In this document: in pieces, positions 1 to 7,112 of the stretch
How positions within the stretch are numbered: position 1 is the stretch's first letter
Layout of the letters: each line of letters starts with the position of its first letter
Origin: an uncultured Syntrophobacteraceae bacterium
GTDB taxonomy: Bacteria > Desulfobacterota > Syntrophobacteria > Syntrophobacterales > Syntrophobacteraceae
Length of the DNA: 12,949 bases
Assembly: GCA_937889795.1 (NCBI GenBank)
Contig: CALBZH010000257.1
Coordinates: 1 to 12,949 of the forward strand
Direction: 5' to 3'
The notes under the pieces: generated by a model
Seen by the model: the letters and a program-made list of their open reading frames with translations, nothing else
Told to the model about the DNA's origin: nothing
The model's database searches: none
Translations under genes and position numbers: made by a program

Positions 1-219
1 AGGCCCATGCCGTGCGCCTGGGCGATGCTGTCTAAAACCGCCTGCAGTTTGCCGCTGGTTGAAGGGCTGAAAAATGAGGTGGTGTGCCGGGAGCATCGGA
101 TCCGTGACCTGATCCCGGTTCGACTCATTTCCATGAGCGAAGCCATCTGTACCGCGCTCGCCGAGGTTCAGGCAGGACCCGGAAAGCTCCCGTCGGTTCA
201 ATCCTGCCTGCTGCACTGA
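1..219 (+). CDS. C-terminal fragment of NAD(P)-binding atypical SDR / epimerase-like protein
   Basis: The frame is open from the first base to a TGA at 217-219, giving about 72 C-terminal residues; the start lies outside the window. The piece LVEGLKNEVVCREHRIRDLIP, followed by a helix ending in ALAEVQ, resembles from memory the C-terminal end of atypical SDR (NAD-dependent epimerase-like) proteins, where 'RPLVEGLxNEVVVRDxRIRxLIP' is common. These proteins bind NAD(P) in an N-terminal Rossmann fold, which is not visible here, so the substrate cannot be guessed. Codons favour G/C in third positions, as expected for a real gene in this genome. It ends 35 bases before the peroxiredoxin start with no terminator between them, so the two may share a transcript. 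The family call rests on a short segment and is moderate. Confidence 0.62.
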   Translation, partial: RPMPCAWAMLSKTACSLPLVEGLKNEVVCREHRIRDLIPVRLISMSEAICTALAEVQAGPGKLPSVQSCLLH

Positions 220-241
220 ACAGGATTCCTTGCTCTGTTGC

Positions 242-247
242 GGAGGA
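242..247 (+). promoter_or_regulatory. Shine-Dalgarno site of the selenocysteine peroxiredoxin
   Basis: GGAGGA at 242-247 lies seven bases before the ATG at 255. This strong ribosome-binding site fixes the true start well upstream of the in-frame UGA, and shows that the segment before the UGA is meant to be translated. Confidence 0.8.
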
Positions 248-254
248 GAAAACC

Positions 255-722
255 ATGCTCGAGATCGGCAAAAAAGCGCCACCCTTTCGTCTGTCCGCTT
301 ACCCCGGAGAAGAGGTGTCCCTTGACGACCTGCGCGGGAAACAGGCCCTCTTCTTCTTTTACTCCAAAGACAACACAAGCGGCTGAACGGCTGAAGCTCT
401 GGAGTTTTCAGAGCTGCAGCCCCAATTCGACGCATTGGGTGTCCGCGTCTTTGGCGTCAGCCCGGATTCCGTCGCTTCACACAAGAAATTTCACGAGAAG
501 CACAGCCTCACCGTGGAGCTCTTGAGCGATCCGGAGCACGCCATGATCGAGGCGTACGGGGCTTGGGGAATCAAAAAAATGTATGGCAAGGAATCGGCGG
601 GTGTGATCCGGTCGAGCGTTCTGGTGGATGCCGAGGGGATCGTGCGCCATGTGTGGCCCAAGGCCAAGAGCAAAGGCCATGCGCAGGAAGTGCTGGACCA
701 TCTGAAGAAGACGCAATTGTAA
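255..722 (+). CDS. bcp: Selenocysteine-containing Bcp/AhpC-TSA family peroxiredoxin (in-frame UGA = Sec44)
   Basis: This is a thiol/selenol peroxidase of the Bcp (PrxQ) group, a soluble enzyme that reduces hydrogen peroxide and organic hydroperoxides. Reading from the ATG at 255 through the TGA at 384-386 gives one continuous 155-residue protein, the usual Bcp length. Residues 1-43 carry the thioredoxin-fold start (ALFFFYSKDNTSG). The TGA falls exactly where Bcp proteins have the peroxidatic cysteine (family FYPKDNTPGCTTEA; here FYSKDNTSG-U-TAEA). The frame continues with typical Bcp sequence: FGVSPDSV, LLSDPEH, YGAWGIKKMYGK, GVIRSSVLVDAEG and VWPKAKSKGHAQEVL. A SECIS-like hairpin starts two bases after the UGA. 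The protein has no cysteine at all, and the usual resolving-Cys position five residues after the active site is Leu. It probably follows the SDR gene in one transcript and converges on the SRPBCC gene, with one base between the stop codons. Read without Sec insertion it would look like a pseudogene, but both halves and the ribosome-binding site are intact. Confidence 0.92.
387..423 (+). promoter_or_regulatory. Bacterial SECIS element for UGA-selenocysteine decoding
   Basis: Directly after the UGA (384-386), bases 389-401 (GGCTGAAGCTCTG) pair with 409-421 (CAGAGCTGCAGCC). Twelve of thirteen positions are Watson-Crick pairs, with one A-G mismatch (394/416). The seven-base loop GAGTTTT (402-408) begins with G. 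Bacterial SECIS elements sit inside the reading frame just downstream of the UGA and carry a G near the start of the apical loop where SelB binds. Position, stem length and loop all fit. The same bases also encode the conserved TAEALEFSELQP segment. Confidence 0.87.
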
Positions 723-723
723 A

Positions 724-1113
724 TCATTTCAGCATTGCGTCGATCCGCGCTGCCGCAGCCTGGCAGATCAAGGCATAGGGTGCCGCTACCGTCGGTATGG
801 CGAACGTGAGGCGGCATCCCCCTTCCTCCTGATTGTCCACACGATGTCCGGTAGCCGGAATGCCGCAAGTCGTCCAGGCCCAGAATCGCCCTTCTTCATA
901 CTCCGTGACTCGGAAGGGGACCCGCAGCCCCAAGGGGGTTTCCACCCAGCCGGTTGAACCGTTGCGGATGCGCCGGTCCGAGCAGGAGACGGCAGCAACG
1001 GAGGGACCCCATTCCTTCCATCGCTCCGTATCGACCAGCAGGTCCCAGACTCGATGACACGGTCCTGGGACGCTCCTGCTGATCTCAATGTATGGGAAGC
1101 CAATCCGAATCAT
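724..1113 (-). CDS. SRPBCC-family (polyketide cyclase/START-like) small protein
   Basis: The protein has 129 residues. The N-terminus matches the SRPBCC ligand-binding fold: a first strand ending in ISRSVPGP, then the helix with VWDLLVDTERWKEWGPSV. PLGLRVPFRVTEYEEGRFWAW and a GIPATGHRV turn follow, and the C-terminal helix ICQAAAARIDAMLK closes the cavity. SRPBCC proteins bind hydrophobic ligands in a helix-grip pocket; the ligand here is unknown and no catalytic residue can be assigned. The ATG at 1113 lies three bases after the stop of the P-type ATPase gene, so the two are almost certainly co-transcribed and possibly translationally coupled. No signal peptide or membrane segment is visible. 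The fold call is firm and the function is open. Confidence 0.85.
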   Translation of the reverse strand: MIRIGFPYIEISRSVPGPCHRVWDLLVDTERWKEWGPSVAAVSCSDRRIRNGSTGWVETPLGLRVPFRVTEYEEGRFWAWTTCGIPATGHRVDNQEEGGCRLTFAIPTVAAPYALICQAAAARIDAMLK

Positions 1114-1116
1114 ATC

Positions 1117-3876
1117 TCACACGCTTCCATCCACGATCTCTGGGGCAGCATCGCCTGGCCGTGAGGCTCTGCGCCGGGTCGACCACTTTTCAAGACTGAT
1201 CAACCAGTGGGAGAGGATTCCAACCCCGAGGATCCTCAGCCAGGAATCGACACCGATGGGGACCGTATGGAAGAGGCGATTCAGCAGGGGCAGATACGTA
1301 AAGAGAAGCTGCATCACGGCCATGAGCACGATCCCGACAAGGATCCATTTGTTGGAGAAGAAACCGACCTTGAGGAAGGATTGATGCAGCGAGCGGCAAT
1401 TGAGCAAATAGAAGCTCGAGATCACGGAAAAAACATTGACCGTGACGGTTCTTGCCTGGGCATCGCCCGCCCCACTCCACTCCTCCCATTCGAAGAGGAG
1501 GAACGCGGATGCCATGAGGATGGCGCCGACGATCAAGATGCGCCAGACCAGGTCCCTTGAGAGGATGGGGCTCGAAGGATGGCGGGGGGGGCGTTCCATG
1601 AGACCCGGCTCTTTCGGCTCAAAGGCAAGCATCAGCCCAAGGGACCCGGCTGTGGTCATGTTGATCCAAAGGCTCTGGACGGGGAGGATTGGCAAGGGGA
1701 CTCCCGCGAAGACGGCCGCCACGATCACCAGACCCTGGCCGAGGTTGGTGGGCAACGCCCAGACCAGGAACTTGACCAAGTTGTCGAACACACATCGCCC
1801 TTCTTCGACGGCGGCTTCGATGGAAGCGAAATTGTCGTCGGTCAGGACCATGTCCGCGGCTTCCTTGGAGACTTCGGTTCCCGTGATGCCCATGGCAACG
1901 CCGATGTCCGCCTGTTTGAGGGCGGGCGCGTCGTTGACACCGTCGCCGGTCATGGCGACGACATGCCCCCGCGACTGGAGGGCTCGGACGAGGTTGAGCT
2001 TCTGCTCGGGGGCCACGCGGGCGAAGACGTTGGTCTGCTCGGCGGCGTTTTCCAGCTCTTCGGGAGACAGCTGGGCCATTTGCTTGCCGGTGAGCACGGG
2101 TGCGCAGGCCGGAACGCATGCGGGCTGGGTGACAATCCCGATCTTTTCCGCGATCACGGAGGCCGTCAGCGCGTGGTCCCCCGTGATCATCTTGACCTGG
2201 ATACCGGCACGCCTGGAGGCCTGGACCGCCTTGACGGCCTCTTCCCGGGGAGGGTCGATCATTCCCTGGAGACCGATGAACGTGAGGTTCGAGGCGATGT
2301 GGTCATGGCTCAGTCCCTGGAGGGGCGTATGCACGTCCATACGGGCAAACGCCAGAACGCGCAATCCCATGCCGGCCAGTTTTTCGGCCTCCTCCTGAAT
2401 CGGCAGGGGATCGATCGGGGCCGCGCGGTCGGCGGTATCCAGCACGGTCGTACATCGCGGCAGAATCCGCTCCAGGGACCCCTTTACGTAAACGCGCGCA
2501 CTGAGCCCGTCTGGTGCTCCATGAAGGGTTGCCATGTATTGGTGCTCAGATTCAAATGGGATGACATCCAGGCGGGGGAATGACACCCCTTCACTCTGCT
2601 CGAAGAGCCCCCCTTTTCTGGCCGAGACCAGGAGAGCCGCCTCGGTGGGGTCTCCCTCAATCTTCCAGCGCCCGTCTTCCTCAATAAGCCGGGCATCGTT
2701 GCAGAGAAGCCCCGCGCGCAAACATTCGTTGAGGGGACCGCATGGTGCTGCCTCGTCGTCGGGGGCACACTGGACATTGAAAGTACCGGTCGGCTCGTAA
2801 CCGATTCCCGTCACCGAGTACGACCGATTGCCGGCGAAAATGTGCTGCACGGTCATCTGGTTTTCGGTGAGTGTGCCGGTCTTGTCTGAACAGATCACCG
2901 TGGTGCTTCCAAGGGTTTCAACGGCGGGGAGTCTTCGGATGATTGCCCGGCGCGATGCCATGCGCGCGACACCCACGGCCAGAATGATGGTCACGGCCGC
3001 GGGGAGGCCTTCCGGGATGGCACCGACCGTCAGTGCGACCGAGGCCATGAACATATCAATCACCGACTGGCCGTGGAGGAGGCCGGCGGCGAACGTGACG
3101 GCGCCGAAAGCCAGGATCGCGACGAGGAGAACCTGGCTGAAACGGGCGATCTTGCGCGTGAGCGGCGTCTCGAGACTTTCCACTTCCGAGATCAGCTGGG
3201 AGATGCGACCCATCTCGGTGCGGTCCCCCGTGGCAATGACGACGCCTGTTCCCTGCCCGTAGGTCACCAGACTGGATGCATAGGCCATGTTGGTCCGATC
3301 CGCCAGCACGATGTCGGGATCCAGGCTCGCAATGGCCTTCTCCACGGCGACCGATTCGCCGGTCAGAGCGGATTCATCGACCCTCATGTCCTTCACCCGG
3401 AGCAATCGAAGATCGGCAGGAACCTTGTCCCCGGCCTGCAGAGAAACGATGTCTCCGGGCACCAGCTCTTCTGAGGAGATCAGCCGGGCTTGCCCGGATC
3501 GCAGAACGCTGGCCGAGGTCGTCATTCGACGTGCCAGGGCTTCGATGGCGCCCAACGCCTTGGCTTCCTGGACGAATCCGATCACCGCGTTCACGAGAAC
3601 CACCGCGAAAATTGCCGTGGCGTCGGTCCAATCCGCGATCAAACCCGTTACGATGCCGGCCGCGATCAGGATGTACACCAACGGCTGGTGAAACTGCAGG
3701 AGGAACCTGAGGATCGGTCCCTTTCCTTTCTTGGGGGTAAGCCGGTTGAGGCCAACCTCCTGAAGCCGCGCCTCGGCCTCCGAGGCGTCCAGACCCCGAT
3801 TGGAGTCCGTTTCCAGCTCCCGCAGCACGTCCTCTTTTTCCATGTGGTGCCAAACAGCTTCTTCTAATGGTATCAT
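1117..3876 (-). CDS. P-type (P2-like) cation-transporting ATPase
   Basis: This is an inner-membrane ion pump driven by ATP through an aspartyl-phosphate intermediate, 919 residues from the chosen ATG at 3876. Visible in order: an N-terminal cation-ATPase domain (EEAVWHHMEKEDVLRELETD); membrane segments 1-2 near residues 60-105; actuator TGES near 172; M4 motif PEGLP near 288; phosphorylation loop DKTGTLTEN near 331; nucleotide-domain GDPTEAALL near 408; MITGDH near 563; hinge TGDGVNDAP near 643; and six C-terminal membrane segments, the usual ten in total. It most resembles Ca2+/Na+-type P2 pumps and lacks the CPC and metal-binding domains of heavy-metal pumps. M5 and M6 differ from Ca2+-ATPase at ion-ligand positions, so the ion is left open. 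An in-frame GTG at 3912 is possible, but the ATG at 3876 has AGGA seven bases upstream and suits the family N-terminus better. It is the first gene of an operon with the SRPBCC gene and is divergent from ftsH. Confidence 0.93.
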   Translation of the reverse strand: MIPLEEAVWHHMEKEDVLRELETDSNRGLDASEAEARLQEVGLNRLTPKKGKGPILRFLLQFHQPLVYILIAAGIVTGLIADWTDATAIFAVVLVNAVIGFVQEAKALGAIEALARRMTTSASVLRSGQARLISSEELVPGDIVSLQAGDKVPADLRLLRVKDMRVDESALTGESVAVEKAIASLDPDIVLADRTNMAYASSLVTYGQGTGVVIATGDRTEMGRISQLISEVESLETPLTRKIARFSQVLLVAILAFGAVTFAAGLLHGQSVIDMFMASVALTVGAIPEGLPAAVTIILAVGVARMASRRAIIRRLPAVETLGSTTVICSDKTGTLTENQMTVQHIFAGNRSYSVTGIGYEPTGTFNVQCAPDDEAAPCGPLNECLRAGLLCNDARLIEEDGRWKIEGDPTEAALLVSARKGGLFEQSEGVSFPRLDVIPFESEHQYMATLHGAPDGLSARVYVKGSLERILPRCTTVLDTADRAAPIDPLPIQEEAEKLAGMGLRVLAFARMDVHTPLQGLSHDHIASNLTFIGLQGMIDPPREEAVKAVQASRRAGIQVKMITGDHALTASVIAEKIGIVTQPACVPACAPVLTGKQMAQLSPEELENAAEQTNVFARVAPEQKLNLVRALQSRGHVVAMTGDGVNDAPALKQADIGVAMGITGTEVSKEAADMVLTDDNFASIEAAVEEGRCVFDNLVKFLVWALPTNLGQGLVIVAAVFAGVPLPILPVQSLWINMTTAGSLGLMLAFEPKEPGLMERPPRHPSSPILSRDLVWRILIVGAILMASAFLLFEWEEWSGAGDAQARTVTVNVFSVISSFYLLNCRSLHQSFLKVGFFSNKWILVGIVLMAVMQLLFTYLPLLNRLFHTVPIGVDSWLRILGVGILSHWLISLEKWSTRRRASRPGDAAPEIVDGSV

Positions 3877-3944
3877 ACGGCATTCCTGTCTTGAGGTTTG
3901 CTCCGGTGACACGAGCCCAATCGATGAACAGGTTTCATTCCGGT

Positions 3945-3974
3945 TTGACAGTGCCAGCGTTCAGGCGCTAACTT
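3945..3974 (+). promoter_or_regulatory. Candidate sigma70-type promoter for ftsH
   Basis: TTGACA (3945-3950), an 18-base spacer, then TAACTT (3969-3974), about 75 bases before the ftsH start. The -35 is a perfect match and the -10 keeps the TA...T core. The spacer end holds a small inverted repeat, AGCG-TTCAGG-CGCT, that could be an operator or chance. A second TTGACA lies near 3983-3988 without a convincing -10. I saw no clear opposing promoter for the ATPase gene in this 171-base divergent gap. Confidence 0.45.
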
Positions 3975-4047
3975 CACTTGGACTTGACAGCCCGCAACAA
4001 ACATAGGCTCTGGAGAAGCTAGACACAACGTCTCGAGGATGGAGCAA

Positions 4048-5847
4048 ATGGAATCAAAGACCAAATTTTCGATCTGGTATGTCGTCGCGGCCATCTGGGG
4101 GGTCCTCCTTCTGCAGGATTTCATCGCTGCGCAGTATCGCCCGCGGACCGTGCCCTACAGTCAATTCCTGACCGCTTTAAGAGCGGACAAGGTCTCCGAG
4201 GTGGTGATCTCCCAAGGGCGGATTGCCGGGAAGATGAAGATCACGGAGGACAATGAGGAGAAGGAAATCCGTTTCGTGACGGTCCGCGTGGACCCGGATC
4301 TCTCCGATGAGCTTTCCAAGCACAATGTGGTCTTTCGGGGACAGGAAGAAAACACCTTTCTTCGCGATCTCTTCTCCTGGGTGTTTCCCATCTTCGTCTT
4401 TTTCGGAATCTGGTATTTGATGATGCGGAAGATGTCCCCCGGCGCGGGGATGATGTCGTTTGGGAAGAACCGGGCCAAGGTTTACGCGGAAAAGGAAGTC
4501 CCCACACGGTTCGAGGATGTTGCGGGCGCGGATGAGGCCAAGGAGGAGCTCCAGGAGATCGTCGAGTACCTGAGCAATCCGAGCAGGCTTCAAAACCTGG
4601 GAGGCAGGATGCCCAAAGGGGTTCTCCTGGTTGGCCCTCCGGGTACCGGGAAAACCTTGATCGCTCGTGCTGTCGCGGGTGAAGCGGGTGTTCCGTTCTT
4701 CACCATCAGTGGGTCGGAATTCGTGGAGATGTTCGTGGGGGTTGGGGCGGCACGCGTTCGTGAGCTGTTCAGCCAGGCCCGGGAGAAGGCCCCCTGCATC
4801 ATTTTCATCGACGAGCTGGATGCCATTGGAAAGGCTCGCGGGGGCATCACGCTCGGCGGGCATGATGAGCGGGAGCAGACGCTCAATCAACTGCTCGTGG
4901 AAATGGACGGGTTTGATCCGCGGGGCGGCGTCGTGATCCTTGCGGCGACCAACCGACCGGAAACACTGGACCCGGCACTGCTCCGCCCAGGCCGTTTCGA
5001 CCGGCAGGTGCTCGTGGACCGACCGGATGTGAACGGCCGCGAAGCCATCTTGAAGATCCACAGCAAGAAAGTGAAGCTCTCGGAGCGCGTTGATCTCAAA
5101 GTCATTGCCCAGAAGACCTCCGGCTTCTCTGGAGCCGATCTGGCGAATCTGGTCAACGAAGCCGCCCTGCTTGCCGCCCGCAAGAATCGTCAAGCCGTCG
5201 AAATGGAAGATCTGAGCGAGGCTGTGGACCGCACGATCGCAGGGCTGGAGAAGAAGAACCGGGTTATCAACCCAAAGGAGAAAGAAATCGTCGCCACCCA
5301 CGAAACGGGACATGCGCTGGTGGCGGCTTTCACTCCGGGTGTCGACAAGGTGTCCAAAATCTCCATCATCCCACGCGGTCTGGCCGCCCTCGGATACACG
5401 CAGCAGCTTCCGACGGAGGACCGCTACCTGATGACGCGTCAGGAGCTTCTGGGGAAGATCGATGTACTTCTCGGCGGGCGGATGGCGGAGGAGATCACTT
5501 ACGGAGATGTCTCCACCGGCGCTCACAACGATCTGCAGCGCGCGACCGATATCGCCCGGGCGATGGTATCCGAATACGGGATGGGCACCACGCTCGGCCT
5601 CTCCACTTACCCGAAGCGGAGCCCCATGTTTTTGACCCAGCAACAGGCCCCGATCATGGGTCACGAATACAGCGAAAGCACGGCAGCCAAGCTGGACGAG
5701 GAGGTGAAGAGCATCATCGGGGAGCGTGCTCAGCATGTCAGAAGTCTCTTGTCGGAAAAGCGCGGCATTCTTGATACCGTGACCCGAGAGCTTCTCAAAA
5801 CGGAAGTCCTCGAAGCCGACGCTTTTTATAAACTGATCGAGGCCTGA
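4048..5847 (+). CDS. ftsH: ATP-dependent zinc metalloprotease FtsH
   Basis: A membrane-anchored hexameric AAA+ protease that extracts and degrades misfolded membrane proteins and some regulators. There are 599 residues from the ATG at 4048. The N-terminus has one membrane span (about residues 8-27), a small periplasmic domain ([20 protein letters not shown]) and a second span near 108-125. The AAA domain shows Walker A GPPGTGKT (about 196-203), pore motif MFVGVGA, Walker [10 protein letters not shown] and second region of homology [20 protein letters not shown]. The peptidase has zinc site HETGH (418-422) and the third ligand Asp in [10 protein letters not shown]. It is shorter than E. coli FtsH (644 aa) because the C-terminal tail is short. 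GAGG at 4035-4038 sits nine bases before the ATG at 4048, but touches the in-frame ATG at 4039, so the later start is preferred. The gene stands alone, divergent from the ion pump; it could be one of several FtsH paralogues in the genome. Confidence 0.96.
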   Translation: MESKTKFSIWYVVAAIWGVLLLQDFIAAQYRPRTVPYSQFLTALRADKVSEVVISQGRIAGKMKITEDNEEKEIRFVTVRVDPDLSDELSKHNVVFRGQEENTFLRDLFSWVFPIFVFFGIWYLMMRKMSPGAGMMSFGKNRAKVYAEKEVPTRFEDVAGADEAKEELQEIVEYLSNPSRLQNLGGRMPKGVLLVGPPGTGKTLIARAVAGEAGVPFFTISGSEFVEMFVGVGAARVRELFSQAREKAPCIIFIDELDAIGKARGGITLGGHDEREQTLNQLLVEMDGFDPRGGVVILAATNRPETLDPALLRPGRFDRQVLVDRPDVNGREAILKIHSKKVKLSERVDLKVIAQKTSGFSGADLANLVNEAALLAARKNRQAVEMEDLSEAVDRTIAGLEKKNRVINPKEKEIVATHETGHALVAAFTPGVDKVSKISIIPRGLAALGYTQQLPTEDRYLMTRQELLGKIDVLLGGRMAEEITYGDVSTGAHNDLQRATDIARAMVSEYGMGTTLGLSTYPKRSPMFLTQQQAPIMGHEYSESTAAKLDEEVKSIIGERAQHVRSLLSEKRGILDTVTRELLKTEVLEADAFYKLIEA

Positions 5848-6265
5848 TCTTCTGTTGTACGTGGCTGCGAGAACGACGTGCAATGCCCTGCATCGCGGCT
5901 GTGAAGATATGCTAGTAGAGGTTGAAACGCTGTCTTCGCCCTTCGCTACCTCAGCCCGAGCGCGGTGCGGTCTCCCGCTCGCCCAGAGGTAGCGAAGGGC
6001 GAACGGGAAACGGTGCTTCCGTTCATTAACGATTACAACATCCGGTCCCGCAGGGCGGGTCCGCATCCCCCATGGACCTCCTTCCGTTAAAGAGCTTTCC
6101 CCGCCCAATAGTACGCTCAAAGCGCTTGCACCAGCTTATCCTTAATCAATCCTTTGAACATTTCATCCGGTGGAATACCTCAAGGTTAGGACAAGGTTGG
6201 CCAAGTACTAGGCTCATCGAAAGAATTTGCTTGAATTGCTTCTGATGGTGTCCTATTAATATTAC
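5848..6265. other. Gene-free region between ftsH and the outer-membrane protein gene
   Basis: No open frame here has both a plausible start and protein-like sequence. It holds the inverted-repeat structure described separately at 5935-6003, an adjoining smaller hairpin (6001-6021, GAACGGGAA pairing with TTCCGTTC with one bulge), and a GGTCC/GGACC repeat near 6057-6077. From about 6110 onward it becomes visibly richer in A+T and leads into the promoter of the next gene. No tRNA-like cloverleaf or riboswitch class was recognised. Confidence 0.6.
5935..6003. repeat. Long inverted repeat / cruciform-forming hairpin
   Basis: The 18-base arm 5935-5952 (TTCGCCCTTCGCTACCTC) is exactly complementary to 5986-6003 (GAGGTAGCGAAGGGCGAA). 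Inside lies a second stem, CGAGCG (5957-5962) with CGCTCG (5976-5981), closing a 13-base loop, with a 4x4 internal loop between the stems. The direct repeat GAAACG occurs just outside at 5924-5929 and 6007-6012. No T-run follows, so it is not a classic rho-independent terminator, although it lies about 90 bases after ftsH. It may be a repetitive extragenic palindrome or small MITE-like element, a transcript-stabilising 3' structure, or a structured RNA. Confidence 0.75.
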
Positions 6266-6293
6266 TTGTATCTCTATTTTATCCCGCTACAAT
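6266..6293 (+). promoter_or_regulatory. Promoter of the outer-membrane protein gene
   Basis: TTGTAT (6266-6271), a 16-base spacer and TACAAT (6288-6293) make a good sigma70-like promoter in an A+T-rich stretch. The predicted transcript would have a leader of about 80 bases before the ATG at 6380. An alternative pair, TTGAAT with TATTAA at 17-base spacing, lies just upstream, around 6233-6261. Confidence 0.55.
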
Positions 6294-6379
6294 GTTGAGA
6301 ACCGGTTACAAGGGCATGACGACGCAGCTCCCGTTAAGGCGTGTCATGTGGACAGTCATCCGAGAGAGGAGGAAAGGCC

Positions 6380-7024
6380 ATGAGAAAGTTAGTATTAATA
6401 CTGATGATTGTGGCTGTGGCCTTAATGGCCGGATCGGCTCAAGCCCAGCAAAAGTATCCCCTTGGATATGGAAATTTCGCCGTCAAGGTCGATTATCTCA
6501 GGTTCACCGGCAGCGAAATGGACGACCTCGGGCTTGCCAATGCCCCTTATATTGGCGCCGAGTTCTATTTCCCCATTTTCATCCCTAGCCTCTATCTTGG
6601 TCTTGAAGCGGGCTATGCGTGGAGCTCGGGGGATAGAACGTACACTTTTTTCTTGCTGAACCAGAATCCGATTAACGTCAATGTCGATCTCGATGTGGAT
6701 TATGTGCCCATCGAGCTGAACGCGAAATACGTCTTTGATCTCAGTCACTGCTGGGCATTGGACTTCGGTGGCGGTTTGTCGGTCAATTATTTCAGTATCG
6801 ACACATCCGCGGAGATCACGGGCTCCAAGACGCATTTGAATGGGGACGCCGACTGGCTTTTCGGCGGTCAGTTCTTCATGGACCTGAATTACAAGGCGGG
6901 TCCCTGGCTTTTTGGCGCCAACATCAAGTACCAGCTCACCGACGATATCTCTTTGCACGACATCGACACCGACGTGAGTGGCAGCAACTTCAGAGTCGGC
7001 GGGCAGCTGGGTTATATGTTCTAG
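6380..7024 (+). CDS. Outer-membrane beta-barrel protein with signal peptide
   Basis: The protein has 214 residues. The N-terminus MRKLVLILMIVAVALMAGSAQA is a clear Sec signal peptide with an AQA cleavage site after residue 22, leaving a mature protein of about 192 residues. The mature part alternates polar and hydrophobic residues in strand-like stretches (NFAVKVDYLRF, LYLGLEAGYAWSS, VPIELNAKYVF, WALDFGGGLSVNYF, WLFGANIKYQL, NFRVGGQLGYMF). It ends in Phe, the C-terminal aromatic signature that the Bam machinery recognises. Size and strand count suggest an eight-stranded barrel, as in many 'outer membrane beta-barrel / porin family' proteins; no specific ligand or enzymatic motif is seen. The start is fixed by AGGAGG at 6367-6372, seven bases before the ATG, and by the signal peptide. 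It is flanked by its own promoter and terminator, so it is probably monocistronic. Confidence 0.88.
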   Translation: MRKLVLILMIVAVALMAGSAQAQQKYPLGYGNFAVKVDYLRFTGSEMDDLGLANAPYIGAEFYFPIFIPSLYLGLEAGYAWSSGDRTYTFFLLNQNPINVNVDLDVDYVPIELNAKYVFDLSHCWALDFGGGLSVNYFSIDTSAEITGSKTHLNGDADWLFGGQFFMDLNYKAGPWLFGANIKYQLTDDISLHDIDTDVSGSNFRVGGQLGYMF

Positions 7025-7053
7025 CGGCTTTCAGCAACGAGCTTCGCTTTTTC

Positions 7054-7092
7054 AAGGGCCCCGGGTCTCGTGCCGGTGCCCTTTTCTTTTTA
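7054..7092 (+). terminator. Rho-independent terminator after the outer-membrane protein gene
   Basis: AAGGGC (7054-7059) pairs with GCCCTT (7078-7083). After one mismatch, CCGG (7061-7064) pairs with CCGG (7073-7076) around an eight-base loop. A T-rich tail (TTTTCTTTTT) follows at once. On the opposite strand the tail would be A-rich, so it serves the plus-strand gene only. Confidence 0.85.
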
Positions 7093-7112
7093 TCGGGAGA
7101 CAGGCGCCCCAC

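Noticed and set aside
3..146. A minus-strand open frame from 146 to the window edge, with a protein-like end (SGKLQAVLDSIAQAHGMG).
   Set aside because: The first half is unlike real protein, there is no ribosome-binding site, and the plus frame matches a known SDR C-terminus better.
255..386. Treating the peroxiredoxin as a pseudogene or sequencing error because of the TGA.
   Set aside because: The TGA sits precisely at the catalytic cysteine codon, the frame is unchanged across it, and a strong SECIS-like hairpin follows. A random mutation would not place all three together.
1436..2583. Two long plus-strand frames (320 and 334 codons) opposite the P-type ATPase.
   Set aside because: They mirror the ATPase codons, have no convincing ribosome-binding site and no recognisable domains.
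4177..6120. A 647-codon open frame on the minus strand opposite ftsH.
   Set aside because: It is antisense to a textbook FtsH whose motifs are all in the plus frame. The product is rich in His/Arg/Gly without any family resemblance, and long antisense frames are common in GC-rich coding DNA.
5848..6379. A possible tRNA, riboswitch or CRISPR repeat in the large gap.
   Set aside because: No cloverleaf arms, known aptamer motif or regularly spaced repeats were found; only the single inverted repeat and small hairpins.
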